DNA of 64,000 nucleotides from Eulemur rufifrons (GCF_041146395.1 NC_091006.1:11042001-11106000); one strand, 5' to 3'; shown: positions 34,796 to 55,355, counted from the stretch's first letter. Numbers and translations: made by a program. Notes: generated by a model from the letters alone, not told the origin.

Positions 34796-35341
34796 TCTTT
34801 TCACCATCTTTGATTTGTAGTCTATTTTATCTAAGTACAGCCAGTTCTGCTCTTTTTGGGTTTCCAGTTGCATGGGATGTTTTTTTCCACCCCCTCACTT
34901 TCAGTCTATGTGTGTCTTTATAGGTGAAGTGAGTTTCTTGTAGGCAGCATATAGTTGGATCTTGTTTCTTTATCCATTCACTCTATGCCTTTTGATTAGA
35001 GACTTGAGTCCATTTACATTCAGTGTTATTATTGATAAGTAAGGACTTACTACTGCCATTTTGTTTATTGTTTTCTGGATATTTTATAATCCCTCTCTTT
35101 CTTTCTGCCTTTCTTACTGTCTTCTTTTGTGGTTAAGTAATTTTCTCTGGTAGTAGGTTTTAATTCATTGCTTTTTGTTTTTAGTGAATCTATTATAGGT
35201 TTTGGCATTGTGGTTACCATGAGGCTTACAAAAAACATCTTACAGACATAATAAGTTATTTTAAAGAGATTGTAACTTAGATCACAATGAAAAAAGTAGA
35301 AACAAACAAATAATGAAAAAAAACTCTGCACTTTATCTCCA

Positions 35342-35375
<34 letters not shown>

Positions 35376-35813
35376 TGACTTTTGGGTGTCTCTGTTTACA
35401 TATTTTTATATTGCTTATCTCTTAACAGGTTGTTGCAGCTATTATTGTTTTTGACAAATTTATCTTTTGGGCTTCATGCCAGAGTTATGAGTGGATCACA
35501 CACCACAATTATGGTATTAGAGTGTTCTGGGTTTGTTTGTGTACTTAATTTTACTGGTGAGTTTCATATAATACCTTCAAATGTCTTATTTTTGCCTTGG
35601 GGTAGTCTTATTTGGGTCAAATCTCTTTGATATTCTCTGACCTTCCTGTACCTGGATATTTACCTTTCTCAAGTTTTAGAAAGTTTTCTGTTACTATTTC
35701 TTTGAATAAGTTTTCTACATTTTGCTCTTGCTCAACTCCCTCTTGAATACCAACAATTCTTAGATTTGGTCTTTTGAGATAATTTTCTATGTCTTGCTGA
35801 TCTTAATTCTTTT

Positions 35814-36125
35814 TCATTTTTTTTTTCTCCTCTGACTGTGTATTTCAAACAGCTTGTCTTTGAGTTCACTAATTCTTTCCTCTGCTTGATCCATTCTGCT
35901 GTTGAGAGCTGCTAATGAATTTTTCAGTTCAGCAAGTGTATTTCTCAGTTCCAAGATTTCTGGGGTTTTCTTAATTATTATTTCAATCTCTTTGTCAAAT
36001 TTCTCTGATAAATTTCTGAATTGCTTTACTGTATCATCTTGGAGATCATTGAGTTTCCTCAAAACTGCTATTTTGAATTCTTGGGCAGAAAACTCATATA
36101 TTACTATCTCATTCAGATCAGCCAC
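35814..36125 (-). pseudogene. L1 ORF1 coiled-coil remnant
   Basis: 103 codons rich in heptad leucines (LAELKNSLAALNSRMDQAEE, RISELKDKL) match the coiled-coil part of L1 ORF1. The RNA-binding C-terminus is missing. Confidence 0.8.
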
Positions 36126-37742
36126 TCACCCCTTGCTTTGTCCATTTGGGGAAGTCAGTGTTCTCAGTTTGCTGTTGTTCCTTAAGGATATACATCTATG
36201 TCTTTGCCTTGAAGGATCCATTATTTATTCTAGTCTCTCTGTCTAGCTTGTTTTGGTTTTCACTGGATATGTTTGCTTATCCTTTGTAATTTACTTATTG
36301 ATTTTCTTTCTGTTTTTCCCATTATGTTACTGTCTCCTTTTCAGCACTAGATGGAGAGTTAAGCCCAGGTTTATGTTGGCTCTAGTACGAGATCAGCGTG
36401 CTCCCCCTCCCAAATGGGGGCTATCTTGGTAGTGTGGGAAGGCTGTCTATAGAATGAAGCTCCTACAGTGCAGTGCTGCTGAACGGCCACTTTGATTTGG
36501 TGTCTCCTTTGGCCAAGTTACAGAGTAGAGTTTCCAGGACTGGGGTTGGTAGTCTAGCCTCTCCCCCTTTGTCTCTGGCAGTCCTCAAAAATATTTCTGC
36601 CTTCAGGCAGGCCCAATGCTCCTCTTGGTTGAGGCAGGGACAGGTCTTTTACCAGGGAACCCAAGATAATGGAGAAACTGGTTGATAACTTCAATCTTAC
36701 TCTTTCCAGTGTAGAAACCATGAGTCAGGGGACATTTTCCACCAGCTTGGTGCCATGCAGATTGAGGGGAGGGGCATTGTGGAAATGGAAGTCCAATTCT
36801 CTTACCATCTGCTGAGATATTTTTCACTCCTCTGTGGCCCTGGGAACTGTCTCATCCTTATTTCTGAGTTCTGGGATATTACTGGTGATGATCTCAGCAT
36901 TGTATACTTGTTTTTCATTTTCTGTTGGGGAGGGAGAGAAGCCAGCCAGCTTCTATGCCACATTATGTAACCAGTAGTCCTCCTGGGTTGCAGTTTTAAA
37001 TAAGGTGGTCATGGTAGGTCATAACTGAGAATATGTCATCTGAACCAAGACTTGATGCTACAGAGGGGATAAACCATGTGGATACTGTGGGGAGAACATT
37101 TGAAGAAGAGGAAATAATATAAAGGTCTTGAGGCAGGAGCCAGCCAGAAGTGTTCAAGGAACAGCAAAAAGGCCTATGTGGCTGAACAGAGCAAGTGCAG
37201 GGGTGTGAGGTGAAGTCAAAAAAATAATGAGATCATCAGAATGTGGTGTGGGTAAAGCAACAAATAATGAATATTGTTGGACTTAGCGTTTGTGCAGCTG
37301 GTGAATATAAACTGGTATGTTATTGGGATTTTAATTTACATTTCCCTGATTATAATGGAGTTGAGCCTTAGTTTATTGGTCATTCCTAAAGTTCAGAAGA
37401 TTTGAAGCTTCCTGCTTTGTCTAGAGGTAAAAAGAAAGAAAAGAAATTAAAAAAAAAAAGATTTGAAGCTAACACTGAGACTCTTGAGTGACTGTTACAT
37501 AGGACAGATTGGAACCCTGGAAGCCCAGGAAGTTCCCTGGAAGGTCACTGACATAATTTTCCAATCCTGGAAAGAAGGGGTTTTGAAACTACGGTTACCA
37601 GATTTAACAAATAAGAATATAGGGTGCTCAGTTGATTTGAATTTCAGATAAATAACAAAAGTTTTGTTAGTATATCTTGTGCAATTTTTGTTCAGAAACA
37701 TTACATTGAGCAAAAGAGGCTGAGCACAAAAGAATACATGTT

Positions 37743-37876
37743 CTGGGCACAGTGGCTCATGCCCATAATCCTAGCTACTCAGAAGGCTGAGGCAGGATGA
37801 TCACTTGAGTCCAGGAGTTCAAGACCAGCCTGACCAACAGAGTGAGATCCCTGTGTCTAAGAAAAAAATTAAATAA
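37743..37876 (+). repeat. Alu monomer fragment
   Basis: 'gggcacagtggctcatgccc' to 'cctgaccaacagagtgagat'; a single arm inserted next to old L1 3' UTR sequence. Confidence 0.75.
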
Positions 37877-37879
37877 ATA

Positions 37880-38145
37880 TGATTCCATTTCTATAAAATT
37901 CTAGAACAGGCAAACTAATCTATAGTGACAGAAGTCAGAATAGTGGTTGCTTGAGGAAGGAAGGAATTGACTGTGAAGGGTATAGGGGAGCTAAATTCTG
38001 GGGTGATGGAAATATTCTGTAGCAATAGTATTGTCTTGGGTGGTGGCTACACGAGTGTATGCAATTGTCAAAACTCATTGAACTGAATATTTAAGATCTG
38101 TGACATTTTTTGAATGCAAATTGTGCCACACATGTAAAATAAATT
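37880..38145 (+). repeat. Old L1 3' UTR fragment
   Basis: 'tttctataaaattctagaac', 'gaatagtggttgcttgagga' and 'aaactcattgaactgaatat' match old L1 3' ends. Confidence 0.7.
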
Positions 38146-38149
38146 GGAT

Positions 38150-38745
38150 CACATGGCTAACTCTGAACCAATCACAGGCAAGGAAGTAGGGCTATGCTGA
38201 TTGGCTTATGCCTGAGCCACAAGGCTCCTCACTGAAGTAGGCACAAGAATCAGCTTCCACCAAAGCAAAGGAAGTTACCAAAAGGGGGAGTATGGGGATG
38301 GTCGGCAACTATGCTTGGCTCCTATAACAAAGAGACTCAAAATAACAGTGGCTTAAGCAATTTAGACATTTATTTCTCTTTCAAATAAAAGCTGGACACT
38401 AGGGATGGAAGGGTTATCTCTGCTTCAAGAAAGCATCAAGGTCCCACGTGCCATACTCACCACTGGTCTCTTATGTCATGCCCAAGATGGCTGCTCCACC
38501 AACAGGAAAGAGCATTCCCTCCCATCATGGGACTCAGAAGTTACATGTATCATTTTGGCTAATAGTCTTTTGGCCAGAATTCAGTCAGATGACCACTGCA
38601 AGGAAGACTGGGAAATGTAGTTTTTATTCTGGGTGGCAATGTGCCCAGCTAAAATTCTATTACTCTAGAAAATGGGGAGAATGGATAAGGGCAGACAAAT
38701 ACAATCTCTGCCACTAGCAGCCATCATCATATCTTCTAGAGACTG
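38150..38745 (-). repeat. Ancient interspersed repeat, LTR-like, family not assigned
   Basis: 'cttggctcctataacaaaga', 'cccaagatggctgctccacc', 'gactgggaaatgtagttttt' and 'attctattactctagaaaat' are words of an old dispersed family possibly related to 9415-9965. Confidence 0.45.
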
Positions 38746-38749
38746 GTAG

Positions 38750-39060
38750 TGTAATGCGTGTTTAAGAGGGTTTAAGGGTCTGCAGTCAAATTGCTTGGGG
38801 TCAGATCCTGACTCTAGTTCCTACTGTATGACCATGGGTGAACTACTTCACTTCTTTGTGCTTGATCAAGCCTTCTAACCTCTCTGGTCTCATCTAATTC
38901 CAAAGACAATAAAACAGTTTCACTTGGTGGAAAATGAAGGCAATGGGCCCATATGGAGGTTGTGAGAATTAAATGAATTAATGCAGGTAAAGTGTTTGGA
39001 ATAGTGTCTGACACACAATAAGTGTTCAAAAGTGTTAATAGTATTATTTTTATTATTTCA
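38750..39060 (+). repeat. MIR SINE, near complete
   Basis: 'gtcagatcctgactctagtt', 'gaactacttcacttctttgt', 'gtgagaattaaatgaattaa' and 'acacaataagtgttcaaaag' appear in MIR order. Confidence 0.75.
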
Positions 39061-39159
39061 CAGGCATAAATAATGCAGAAGTTAAGATCTGCCTGGTAGA
39101 AATTGAGGGGGGGAGAGAGAGAGAAAGAGAAGATAGAGAGCACGAACCTGACTTCATTT

Positions 39160-40230
39160 TGCTTAAACTAACTTGAGATAAAAAGGAAATTTTAATGGCT
39201 TATTTAATAAAACTTTTTGCATGGTGTTGTGCAGCTGGCCTCAAGAGTACTGGAACCAGGGAAATGAATGCCAACAAGACTCTCTCTTGATCCATCTCTT
39301 TACCTCTCCCCTGTGTCAGTTTTATTCTCACCGTCTCTAGATACTTTCTTCCCTAAGCTATATAGGGGTCAGGGTGAGGAAACGGCCACAGACAGAACCT
39401 ATACGAAGGCACTATTCCTTCACAGCCGCACCACCGAAAAGGAAAAGGCTTCTTGCCATCAAGCTCCAAATCCAAAAACCCAAGGAACGGCTTTCATTGG
39501 TTCAGCCTACTTTCTGTTTCAAAGTGGCACATAATGATTGGCCCAGCTTGACTCATTTGTCCATCCCTCAGCCAATCACCGAGGTGGGGAGGAGGACACA
39601 TAAAGAACGTCAGCTCCTATTCCAAATAAGGAGGGTGTCATCTGAGCTCCAGTAAAGAGTCTCATCTAAACTTCCCATCAATTCTTCGTCCTACTATGCC
39701 TGGAACCCTGGAATAAGGAATGAAAGTCAAGTCGTCTAGGAGATGACAAGAGTGGTTGGGAAGTACGGCCTCCCCAGGCAAGCACAAATCCTTGCATACA
39801 GAAGGCGCTCAAATAATGCTTATTGAATGAATGACTGAATTAACACTGTGTTCCCAGAAGCTGTCCTGAATGGGCCCCAATTTCATAGACCCTTAGTAGA
39901 TCAAGAGTGAAGCGGGTATAGGGGGTCCCGCACACTGGTAGAACGCGTCTTAAGACGCAGACACATACTCCGGGAGGGTGGAACTTTAAGCATCGGGCAG
40001 AACCTTGAAGACCCCGCCATCTCCAAGGGCCCAGTTGGGGGCGGGGCTTCTAGACCCCAGCATTTTGGATCGAACCATCTTCCATCTGTTAAAAGGGAGA
40101 GCCGAGAAAGTCCTTCTGCCTCTTTCCCCAGGTCTTTTACCACTCCCCGGCCACCAAGACAATGTATTTCCTTCTTTATAGCCACACATTTCTCCCTTCG
40201 CCTTCTTAAGCCTCAGAGCTCCACGCAGAC
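39160..40230. other. CALM3 upstream flank, no gene recognised
   Basis: This stretch holds an L2-like tail (gcgctcaaataatgcttatt, near 39806) and inverted CCAAT boxes near 39500 and 39535. GC content rises from about 39,930 toward the CALM3 island. No coding exon is seen. In human a divergent noncoding or PPP5D1-type transcript starts near here; nothing in this sequence proves one. Confidence 0.4.
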
Positions 40231-40249
40231 ACACATTTGAGGCTTCCCC

Positions 40250-40784
40250 ACCATCACCTCGCAGTGGCTCGCCCCAGTTTGACGCATTGCAGGGAAGGCC
40301 GGACCAATCGGCGCCGCGCTCTCATTTCTGCCGCGGGCCGGGCCCAATAGTGGCGCGGCTCACAGAATGACGCGTCACGCGCCGCCGAGTGGTGCCCCTC
40401 CGCCGGGGAGGAAAGTGGAGTGGGCACAGGGGGCGGGGCGCGCGGCAACAGAAAGTAGTCCTACGGCGAGAAAGCGCGCTCGGGCGCGCGCCCGGCGGCA
40501 AATCCCGGTCCTGTGCGGGGTGGGGACAAGAGATCCGCGGGCCCGTGGCTGCGGAGCGGGGCGCGGAGGGATCCGTGAGAGCCGCAGTGCGGCGGCGCGC
40601 GGGCCGGGCGAGGCGGGGCGCGCGCGGCGGCCGTTGAGGGACGGTTGGGGCGGGCGGCGGCGGCGGCGCGCGCTGCGGGCAGTGAGTGTGGAGGCGCGGA
40701 CGCGCGGCGGAGCTCGAGCTGCTGCAGCTGCTGCCGCCGCCGGAGAAACCTTGATCCCCGTGCTCCGGACACCCCGGCCTCGCC
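40250..40784 (+). promoter_or_regulatory. CALM3: CALM3 CpG-island promoter and 5' UTR
   Basis: A very CpG-rich block extends to about 40,880. It contains CCAAT boxes at 40304-40308 and 40344-40348, a perfect ATF/CREB-like palindrome tgacgcgtca at 40368-40377, and a GC box (ggggcgggg, 40430-40438). There is no TATA box. Downstream lies (GGC)n near 40650-40668 and a ctgctgcagctgctgccgcc run just before the ATG, which resemble the GC-repeat-rich 5' UTR of mammalian CALM3. The start site is probably dispersed between about 40,550 and 40,690. Purely housekeeping-type architecture fits constitutive calmodulin expression. Confidence 0.85.
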
Positions 40785-48596
<7,812 letters not shown>

Positions 48597-49552
48597 TGAT
48601 TGACTGAGAATCTGATAAAGCAACAAAAGATTTGTCCCAAGCTGCATGATTGCTCTTTCTCCTTCCTGAGTCTCCCTCCACGCCCCCCATCTCCTCCTTT
48701 CGCCCTCCCCTCTTGCACCCACATCTCTCAAGGCCTGATGCATTCATAAGACGAATCCCTCCCCAGTTCCCTTAGGGGAGCCTCTGCCCTCCTCTAGCCC
48801 GGGTGGCTCTCCTCCGTTTCGGTTTGTTCCCTTTTGTTTGTCATCTTCTTTTGGGTGCTGGGGTGGCTGCCAGCCCTGTCCTGGGACCTGCTGGGGAGGG
48901 AACTGAGGCCCTGGCCCAGGCAGAAGAGCATGCCCTCTGCTGTTGCATGCAACCAGCCCTGTGATTCTGTGTGCAGGTCCCAGCAGCCTTTTGGGGCAGG
49001 GGTGCCAAGAGAGGCATTCCAGAAGGACTGAAGGGGCACTGAGGAATTGTGGCATTGACCAGATGTGGCCCAGGAGGGGGTCGAGGGGCAAGGGGGTCCT
49101 GGAAGCTGGCATTCTTTTACTACTGGAGGGGGCCGACTCACAGAAGGGGACTGACAGAGTGGGCAACACTCAGATCCCGCTGGCCGCCGCCGTTCTGGAA
49201 CCATCGGATTGGCTTTCTGAGGTGTGGCTGGGTGGGGGACTGCTCATTTGGCCACTCTGCAAATTGTACTTGCCCACGTTCCTAAAGCAATCTCAAGCTG
49301 TTCTGTAAATACCTGGTGCTAACATCCCATGCCGCTCCACCCTCCTGATGCACCCCCCCACCCCGCGCCCCACCGCCTGAGGGCCCGTCCTAGGAATGGA
49401 TGTGGGGATGGTCGCTCTGTAATGTGCTGGTTACCCCTTTTTTCCCCTTATGGCCCTTAAAATTTTGATTTTGTTCTAAACCATGCTGGGCTGGCTGAAG
49501 GGTGGGGAGAGGGAAGATGGGCCCCACCATGCTCTCAAGAGAACATACCTGC

Positions 49553-49558
49553 AATAAA
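49553..49558 (+). terminator. CALM3: CALM3 proximal polyadenylation signal
   Basis: AATAAA, followed 15-25 bases later by a gtctcgtcgg stretch. Confidence 0.65.
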
Positions 49559-50118
49559 ACGGTCTCGTCGGCCAGCCGCCCAGAGGACGGCAGCCGAGGG
49601 CAGCCTCTGCTTCCGGGTCAGCCGGCACCTCCCGCTTCTCCGTGGTGACTTGGCGCCGCTTCCTCACATCCGTGCTCTGTGCCCGCCTCTCCCCGTGCCC
49701 ACCTGCCTGCCCCCACATTCCCCAGCGGAGAGCATGATCCGTGCCCTTGCTTCTGACTTTCGCCTCTGGGACAAGTAAGTCAATGTGGGCAGTTCAGTCG
49801 TTCTGGGTCATTTTCCCTCTTCCGATCATTTCATCTGGTCCCCTCGGCTCCCACCCCACACTGCCCAGGTCGATCAAGTGGCTTTTCCTGGGACCTGCCC
49901 AGTTTTGAGAATCTCTTCTCATCCACCCTCTGGCACCCAGCCTCCGAGGGAGGGAGGGACGGGGCATAATGGGAGACCCAGCCGAGAGCTGAGGGTAAGG
50001 GCAGGTAGGCGTGAGGCTGTGGACATTTTCGGAATGTTTTGGTTTTGTTTTTTTTTTTAAACCGGGCAATATTGTGTTCAGTTCAAGCTGTGAAGAAAAA
50101 TATATATCAATGTTTTCC

Positions 50119-50124
50119 AATAAA
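50119..50124 (+). terminator. CALM3: CALM3 distal polyadenylation signal
   Basis: AATAAA after an A/T-rich run (aaaaatatatatcaatgttt); unrelated intergenic sequence begins soon after. Confidence 0.75.
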
Positions 50125-51284
50125 ATACAGTGACTACCTGATTGGCTCCTCCCCTCTTATCTCAGTTTCTGGGCCTGCCATGCCCTTCCTCCATGCTGGC
50201 TCTAAAGATGTGTCCAGTCAGTGCGGCAGAGTGGGCACCTCTGAGTCCAAGTTCTGATCCCGTGTAGACTGCAGGGTCGTCAAGGGCAGGACACTGTCCT
50301 GGATACGTCAGTCACAAACAGACTGCAGGGCGAGAACTGAGAGGCAGACCCGCCACGCCCCAGGAGCACGAAGAGAAGGGTCCACTCCAGCTCAGCCCAG
50401 TCAGGTGGCAGGATTGAGCCAAGACCTGAAAGATGGGCAGTCGCCTAGCTGGAAGGGAGGGAAGGGTGTTCCAGTCAGAGAGAACAGCATATGTAGAAGC
50501 CCTGAGGCAGGAGGAACTATGAGGCTGGTGAGCGCCTAGAGTGGCATGGGGCCACATGAGAGGAAGGTGGGGCACACCTGCGGGGAGCTCAGCAGGGTGC
50601 CTTGGGGAAGGGGGTGGCATTCGCCAAGTGTGGATATGCAGTGGTCAGGAAACAGGCACGGTCCGGAGCCCACAGGGCATGGGACTCAGGGTCAGTTTGA
50701 CACAAGAAGCCCAGAACAACTGCAAACTACGGAAAGCTCATTAACTTCCTTGTGAGGGAAATGAAGAAGAGAGGGCTCCCATTGCTGTGGGCTATAGTGG
50801 AGGGATGTACCAGAGTTCTCAGGGGCCTTTCCCAAAATACATGTGTTCCCTCCCACCGCCAACGCTAGAAATCCCACAGCCTTGTCCCTCAGGGAATGGA
50901 GAGCGAAAGGTTAATGAACATTGTCTTTAACTTCTGAGCTGCTCACACAACCATAGGAGCTAGGCAGGAGTGGACCAGGGACAGAAATCAGTAGAATAAA
51001 AGGTCCTTGCACTCATCTTCACCTGGCCTTGGAAGGTTGGAGAAGCCTGGCAGGGCAGATCCTCAGGGCCTCCACTGGGTCTGGCTGGTGTGTGCCAGCC
51101 ACTGGAGCCCAGCACAGCAGGGGGAGAAGTCGGGAGTGGCAAGCCATTCTTCCAGAGCCCCAGCTTCTGTGCCCACTTTTCCTGCCACCCGGTGTGGTTT
51201 GGCATTTGGTGGCGCAACAAAGATGGCAGAATGTGGTGTATGAGAACTCAGGGCCTGGGCCCAACGACCTGCCTGAGCTTCCTG

Positions 51285-51475
51285 GCTTCTGCACTTGCTG
51301 CCCCACAGCCTTGGGCAGACGCCTTACCATCTCTGGACCTCAGTGACCCTGTCTATGGAATGGGGGTATAACAGTACCTACCCCCTGGGCTGAGGATTGG
51401 GTGTGAGACGGCAGGAACGAGGCCTGAGGTACTAAGTGCTCAGCAAGCATCAGCCATTGTTCGTCGGGTGCTTCC
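51285..51475 (+). repeat. MIR SINE
   Basis: 'ccatctctggacctcagtga', 'ggaatgggggtataacagta' and 'aagtgctcagcaagcatcag' in MIR order. Confidence 0.75.
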
Positions 51476-51519
51476 TCCTTCACAGGCTGTCTTCTGAGCT
51501 CCGCACCCTCCGTCTCACC

Positions 51520-51665
51520 GGGGCCTGGAAGCAGCCCTCCGGACTGGGTCCTGTTACTCCCCAACTTGCTGACTAGGAAGCGAGGGCCCAGAGGAGTGAA
51601 GTCACCACTCCAAAGTTATAAAGCAAGAAGTGGGTGGCAGAGCTGCCGTCTGAACCAGATCTGAC
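51520..51665 (-). repeat. MIR SINE fragment
   Basis: 'ctgactaggaagcgagggcc', 'cagaggagtgaagtcaccac' and 'tggcagagctgccgtctgaa' form a reverse MIR. Confidence 0.65.
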
Positions 51666-51839
51666 CCTAAGGAGTCTAAGCTTCCAACTGCTGGGCTTTA
51701 GAGTTCAGTGGTAGTTTTAAAAAAACACTTCAGGCAGGCCAGAGACAGCCAGTGGGGGAGGCTAGCCTGAAGCTGGTGGTGGGGTCTGGGATGGGAACTA
51801 CCCCCTTAGCAGCCAAGGTGTCTGTGGAAAATTCTGGTC

Positions 51840-52050
51840 TAGCATCTCTGTGACAGGCTTTGGGCTCAAATCCCAGTTTGACTACTCACTGGAGCGAGCC
51901 TTTGCACTCTGCTAAGCCTCGAGGGCCACCCCTGAGCGTGTCATCTGTAAAAAGAAGATCCAAAAATTATGCACCTCGGTGGGTTATGCCAAGCTCTTTG
52001 TAGACATCATCTCATTTAATTCGCACTCAGGCCGGATGGAGTCATGCTAA
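51840..52050 (+). repeat. MIR-like SINE fragment
   Basis: 'ggctcaaatcccagtttgac', 'gtgtcatctgtaaaaagaag' and 'tgtagacatcatctcattta' are MIR-like but degraded. Confidence 0.5.
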
Positions 52051-52606
52051 AATTCAGTCCCTGCTGAGGGTGTGCATCCTCTGCCTGGGGCAGGGGAGAA
52101 GTCAGTAGAGATCCCACAGGAAGGGAGTGGAGGCCGGGCAGGTGGAGCTGCTTGCAGCCCCCCACACTTCTTGGAAGTGGCTGAGATCCCAAACGCCCAC
52201 GCTTTCACCCACGGCATCCCGTCGCCTGCTCTCAGCTGCCTAGCATTAGTGTCCCCCTTGGGCCCTATGGTTTAAAAGACTTTTACTCTCAGACAGGCTA
52301 CATTATTAAATAATCATCACTTCCCTCTCCCATTCTTTATTAATCAAAGACATAGATGGCACTGAGCTTCTAATGCCCCTGGGCAAGCACTGAGGGCAGC
52401 CGGCTCCAGCCCAAAGCAGAGAACTGCCTGGATCGGGAATCATTTCCAGCTCAGGGTCACATGTCTGCCAGACCAGCTCAAAACCTGTCCTGGGGAAGCG
52501 ATAGACAGGGGCATACACCGAGGGTGCCCTGCCAGAGCCCTCGTGAGGGCTCACCAGGTCCTCTTCATTTGTGGCTCTGGGCCACTTCTAAGTGTCACGC
52601 CCAGTG

Positions 52607-52624
52607 TGACCAGCAGGTGGGGCA
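52607..52624 (+). promoter_or_regulatory. CTCF-like motif, forward orientation
   Basis: tgaccagcaggtggggca is one base away from the forward CTCF core. It lies between CALM3 and PTGIR. Confidence 0.35.
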
Positions 52625-52838
52625 ATGACCACAGAAGGCCTCAGAGAGCTGCCACTCCGGGACCAGCCATGGTGTGTGGGTGTTTCATTGTGGGTCAGGC
52701 CTAGTGCTGGGGAAATGGAAATGAATAAAGAAATGAATTTTAAAATGAATGAAGTCTCCCTGAGGGAGACAGACCCATCCCCAGTATGTGATTTCCTGAG
52801 CCCCGCCCCAGACTAGGGCAGGTGCCCAGGTCTAGTAG

Positions 52839-53203
52839 GGTTGGCCCCTTGTATCCATGGGGTCGGACCAACCTCAGATAGAAAATATTCTAAATAAATA
52901 AATATAAAAATAATACAACAGGCCGGGCACACTGGCTCATGCCTGGAATTCTAGCACTTTGGGAGGCCGAGGCAGGAGGATGACTTGAGCCCAGGAGTCT
53001 GAGGTTCCAGGGAGCTGTGATGACGCCACTGTATTCTAACCCAGGCAACAAAGAGAGACCCTCTCTCAAAAAATAAAGTATACAGGATGATGTGAATAGG
53101 TTATATGCAAATACTTAGACATTTTACGTAAGGGACACGAGCATTTGCAGATTTTGGTATCTGAGGGGAATCCTAGACCCAATACTGAAGGACAACTGTG
53201 TAC
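52839..53203. mobile_element. Tigger/MER2-like DNA transposon remnant split by an Alu monomer
   Basis: The left end (gttggccccttgtatccatg, cagatagaaaatattc) and right end (attttggtatctgaggggaa, gaaggacaactgtgta) are inverted relatives of each other, as in MER2/Tigger terminal repeats. Between them an Alu monomer is inserted. No transposase is present. Confidence 0.7.
52921..53078 (+). repeat. Alu monomer-type SINE
   Basis: 'ggccgggcacactggctcat' to 'aacccaggcaacaaagagag', then an A-rich tail; one arm only. Confidence 0.8.
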
Positions 53204-53204
53204 G

Positions 53205-53680
53205 TTCTCACAGATCTTTGCACTGCGCCGCTTACTACATAGCACAGCTTGTAATTTTGTATCTTAGCTGCTTATTATAACACATATTTGTGTGATTATT
53301 TAATTGTCGCCCCACTGGATCGTGAGCAAGGTAGGGCCAATGCTGTGTCAGTCACCGCCATGTCCCCAGGGGCGCAGAGCAGCCTCAGCCCAGAGAGGCT
53401 CCAGGGAAAGTGTGTTGAATTAATGAATGAACATACAGGAGGCCAGAGAAGGGAAGTGTTAGATGCCGGGGTCGAAGCTGTTGGCACAACAGAAGCCTCA
53501 GGTCCCGCTCAGCCATTCCTTCCACCCAGAAACCCTCGTCCCAACCCTGCCCATTTTGGGGACAGGACTGTCTCCCCAACCCCATGGACTGTGAGTCCCA
53601 GGAGGCCAGGGCCAGGGCCGTCTCTGTCACTGCCATGTCCCCAGCATCACAGGGACAAGCCCTGACATACAGAAAGCTCT
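53205..53680 (+). repeat. Two L2 LINE 3' fragments in tandem
   Basis: The wording 'actggatcgtgagcaaggta' / 'actgtgagtcccaggaggcc' and 'gtcaccgccatgtccccagg' / 'gtcactgccatgtccccagc' occurs twice about 290 bases apart, each the L2 3' end. Confidence 0.7.
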
Positions 53681-54619
53681 CAGCAAGACCCTGCGGGATG
53701 GGTGAGCAGGCACATCTGTGCCGTGACAGGGTCCAGGGAGGAGTGGCTAAGTCTTCTAGGACGTGGGACAGTGTAAGGAGGATGTTGGAGGGCAGGGGTG
53801 CTTCTGACGGATGAAGAAAGGAAAAAATTGTTCCAGGAAGAGTGAGCAAAATAAGCACAGATGTGGGTGCCCAGAAGGTGTGAAGCCTCTTTGAGGACAC
53901 TGCAGAGGTGTCATAAGGCCACGGCCTTCAGGGGAGTGGAGCTTGGGGACGGTCCTCGGCCTCCAGGCAGGGGAGCCCTTGGAGCTTGGCAAGCTGGGCA
54001 GTGACTGCCAGACAGCACTTTCCGGACAGGTCTGAGGCAGCTGGCAGAGAGGATGAACTTTGCAGGTCGGAAGTCAGGATCCCTGCTGGAAGTTTCCAAG
54101 TCATCCCCAAGGGGCTGTGGGTGGACGGAGTGGGTGTGGTCTGCAAACCCCTGGCCTGGTGGACAGAGGTGGGGGGCTGAGCCGGCAGAAAACCAGCCTC
54201 CTCTGCGTCCTCTCTTTGCCTCCATGCCCACCCGAAACGGGACCAATGACAACACCCTCCTCAGGTGAGGAGGCTGTGGTTCAGTGCCCAGAGTGCCCTG
54301 GTACGGCGAGCCCTAGGAGGTCAAAGGGACGGAACTAACCCACCCTCAGGGCTGACACAGACAAGAAACGAGCGCTCCCCCCATTCCCTTCCCCAGCACC
54401 CCTCCCCCACCCCCACCCCGCCCATCCCTCCTTCACCATCCTGGGGGCTGGGGGTGGGGGGGGATCCTTGAGTCTGTTCCTGCTGAGAGGCCAGGCCAGG
54501 TTTGGTGACAAAGCCAGGACCCAATCTGATGTTTCCTGACTGGTTTTTTGTTTTTTATAAGAGTGGACTTTTTTATTATTAAATTCAACCAATATAATAT
54601 TACTCTGTCAAGACTGCTG

Positions 54620-54860
54620 TTTCTAAATATTTTCGTGCAACTTTTTTTCAGTACTCTATTTTTTTAATTGTGGTCGGATAATCCATAGCACGAAAGTTTT
54701 CATTTTAACCGTTTTAAAGGTACAGTCCCCTGGCAGTTGGTGCATTTGCACTGTTGTGCAACCATCACCACTCTCGAGTTCCAGAACATTCCTCATCCCA
54801 AAACAAAACTCCAAACCCATGAATCCATCTCCTTGACCTGTTTTTAACTCTCCCAGACAC
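54620..54860. repeat. Old L1 3' UTR-like fragment
   Basis: 'tttaaccgttttaaaggtac', 'ctgttgtgcaaccatcacca' and 'gttccagaacattcctcatc'; a sister of the fragment at 2355. Confidence 0.6.
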
Positions 54861-54949
54861 CTCTTGTTCTTCTTTATTGTGGTTTGAAACATAGTGACTG
54901 AGAAAAAAAAGTCAAAACAATGAAGCAAAGCATTGCTTTTTTTTAAATC

Positions 54950-55135
54950 TTGTTTGCCCAGATAACAATAGCAACAACAACGATGGCAATAATGGTAACA
55001 TTTCTTGTGGGCTTTATTCCAGGCTCTGTGCTAAATTGCTTTTTAGAGCAACTCTGTCCTGAAAGCAACCCTGTAAACTAAGTACTAGATTATGATCACA
55101 AGGAAACCAAGGTCCCCTGGAGATGGACAGCTAGG
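54950..55135 (-). repeat. MIR-like SINE
   Basis: 'tttcttgtgggctttattcc', 'aggctctgtgctaaattgct', 'aagtactagattatgatcac'; reverse MIR with a degraded core. Confidence 0.55.
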
Positions 55136-55243
55136 CCTGCTCCCTCTGCTCTGCCCTCCTCTCCCTGTGTGTCGCAGCCCAGGTGATTGCCCCCTCTGCA
55201 CCTTGATCCCAGCCTCAAGAGAAAGGCTCTAGTGACAGGCTGA

Positions 55244-55355
55244 TGCCAGGCATGGTGGCCCAGCTACTTGGAAGGCTGAGGCAGGAGGATCACTTGAGCC
55301 CAGGAGTTCAAGGACAGCCTGGACAACATAGCAAGACCCCTATCTTTGAATAAAA
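55244..55355 (+). repeat. Alu fragment
   Basis: 'ggcatggtggcccagctact' to 'ggacaacatagcaagacccc'; internally deleted single arm. Confidence 0.7.
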
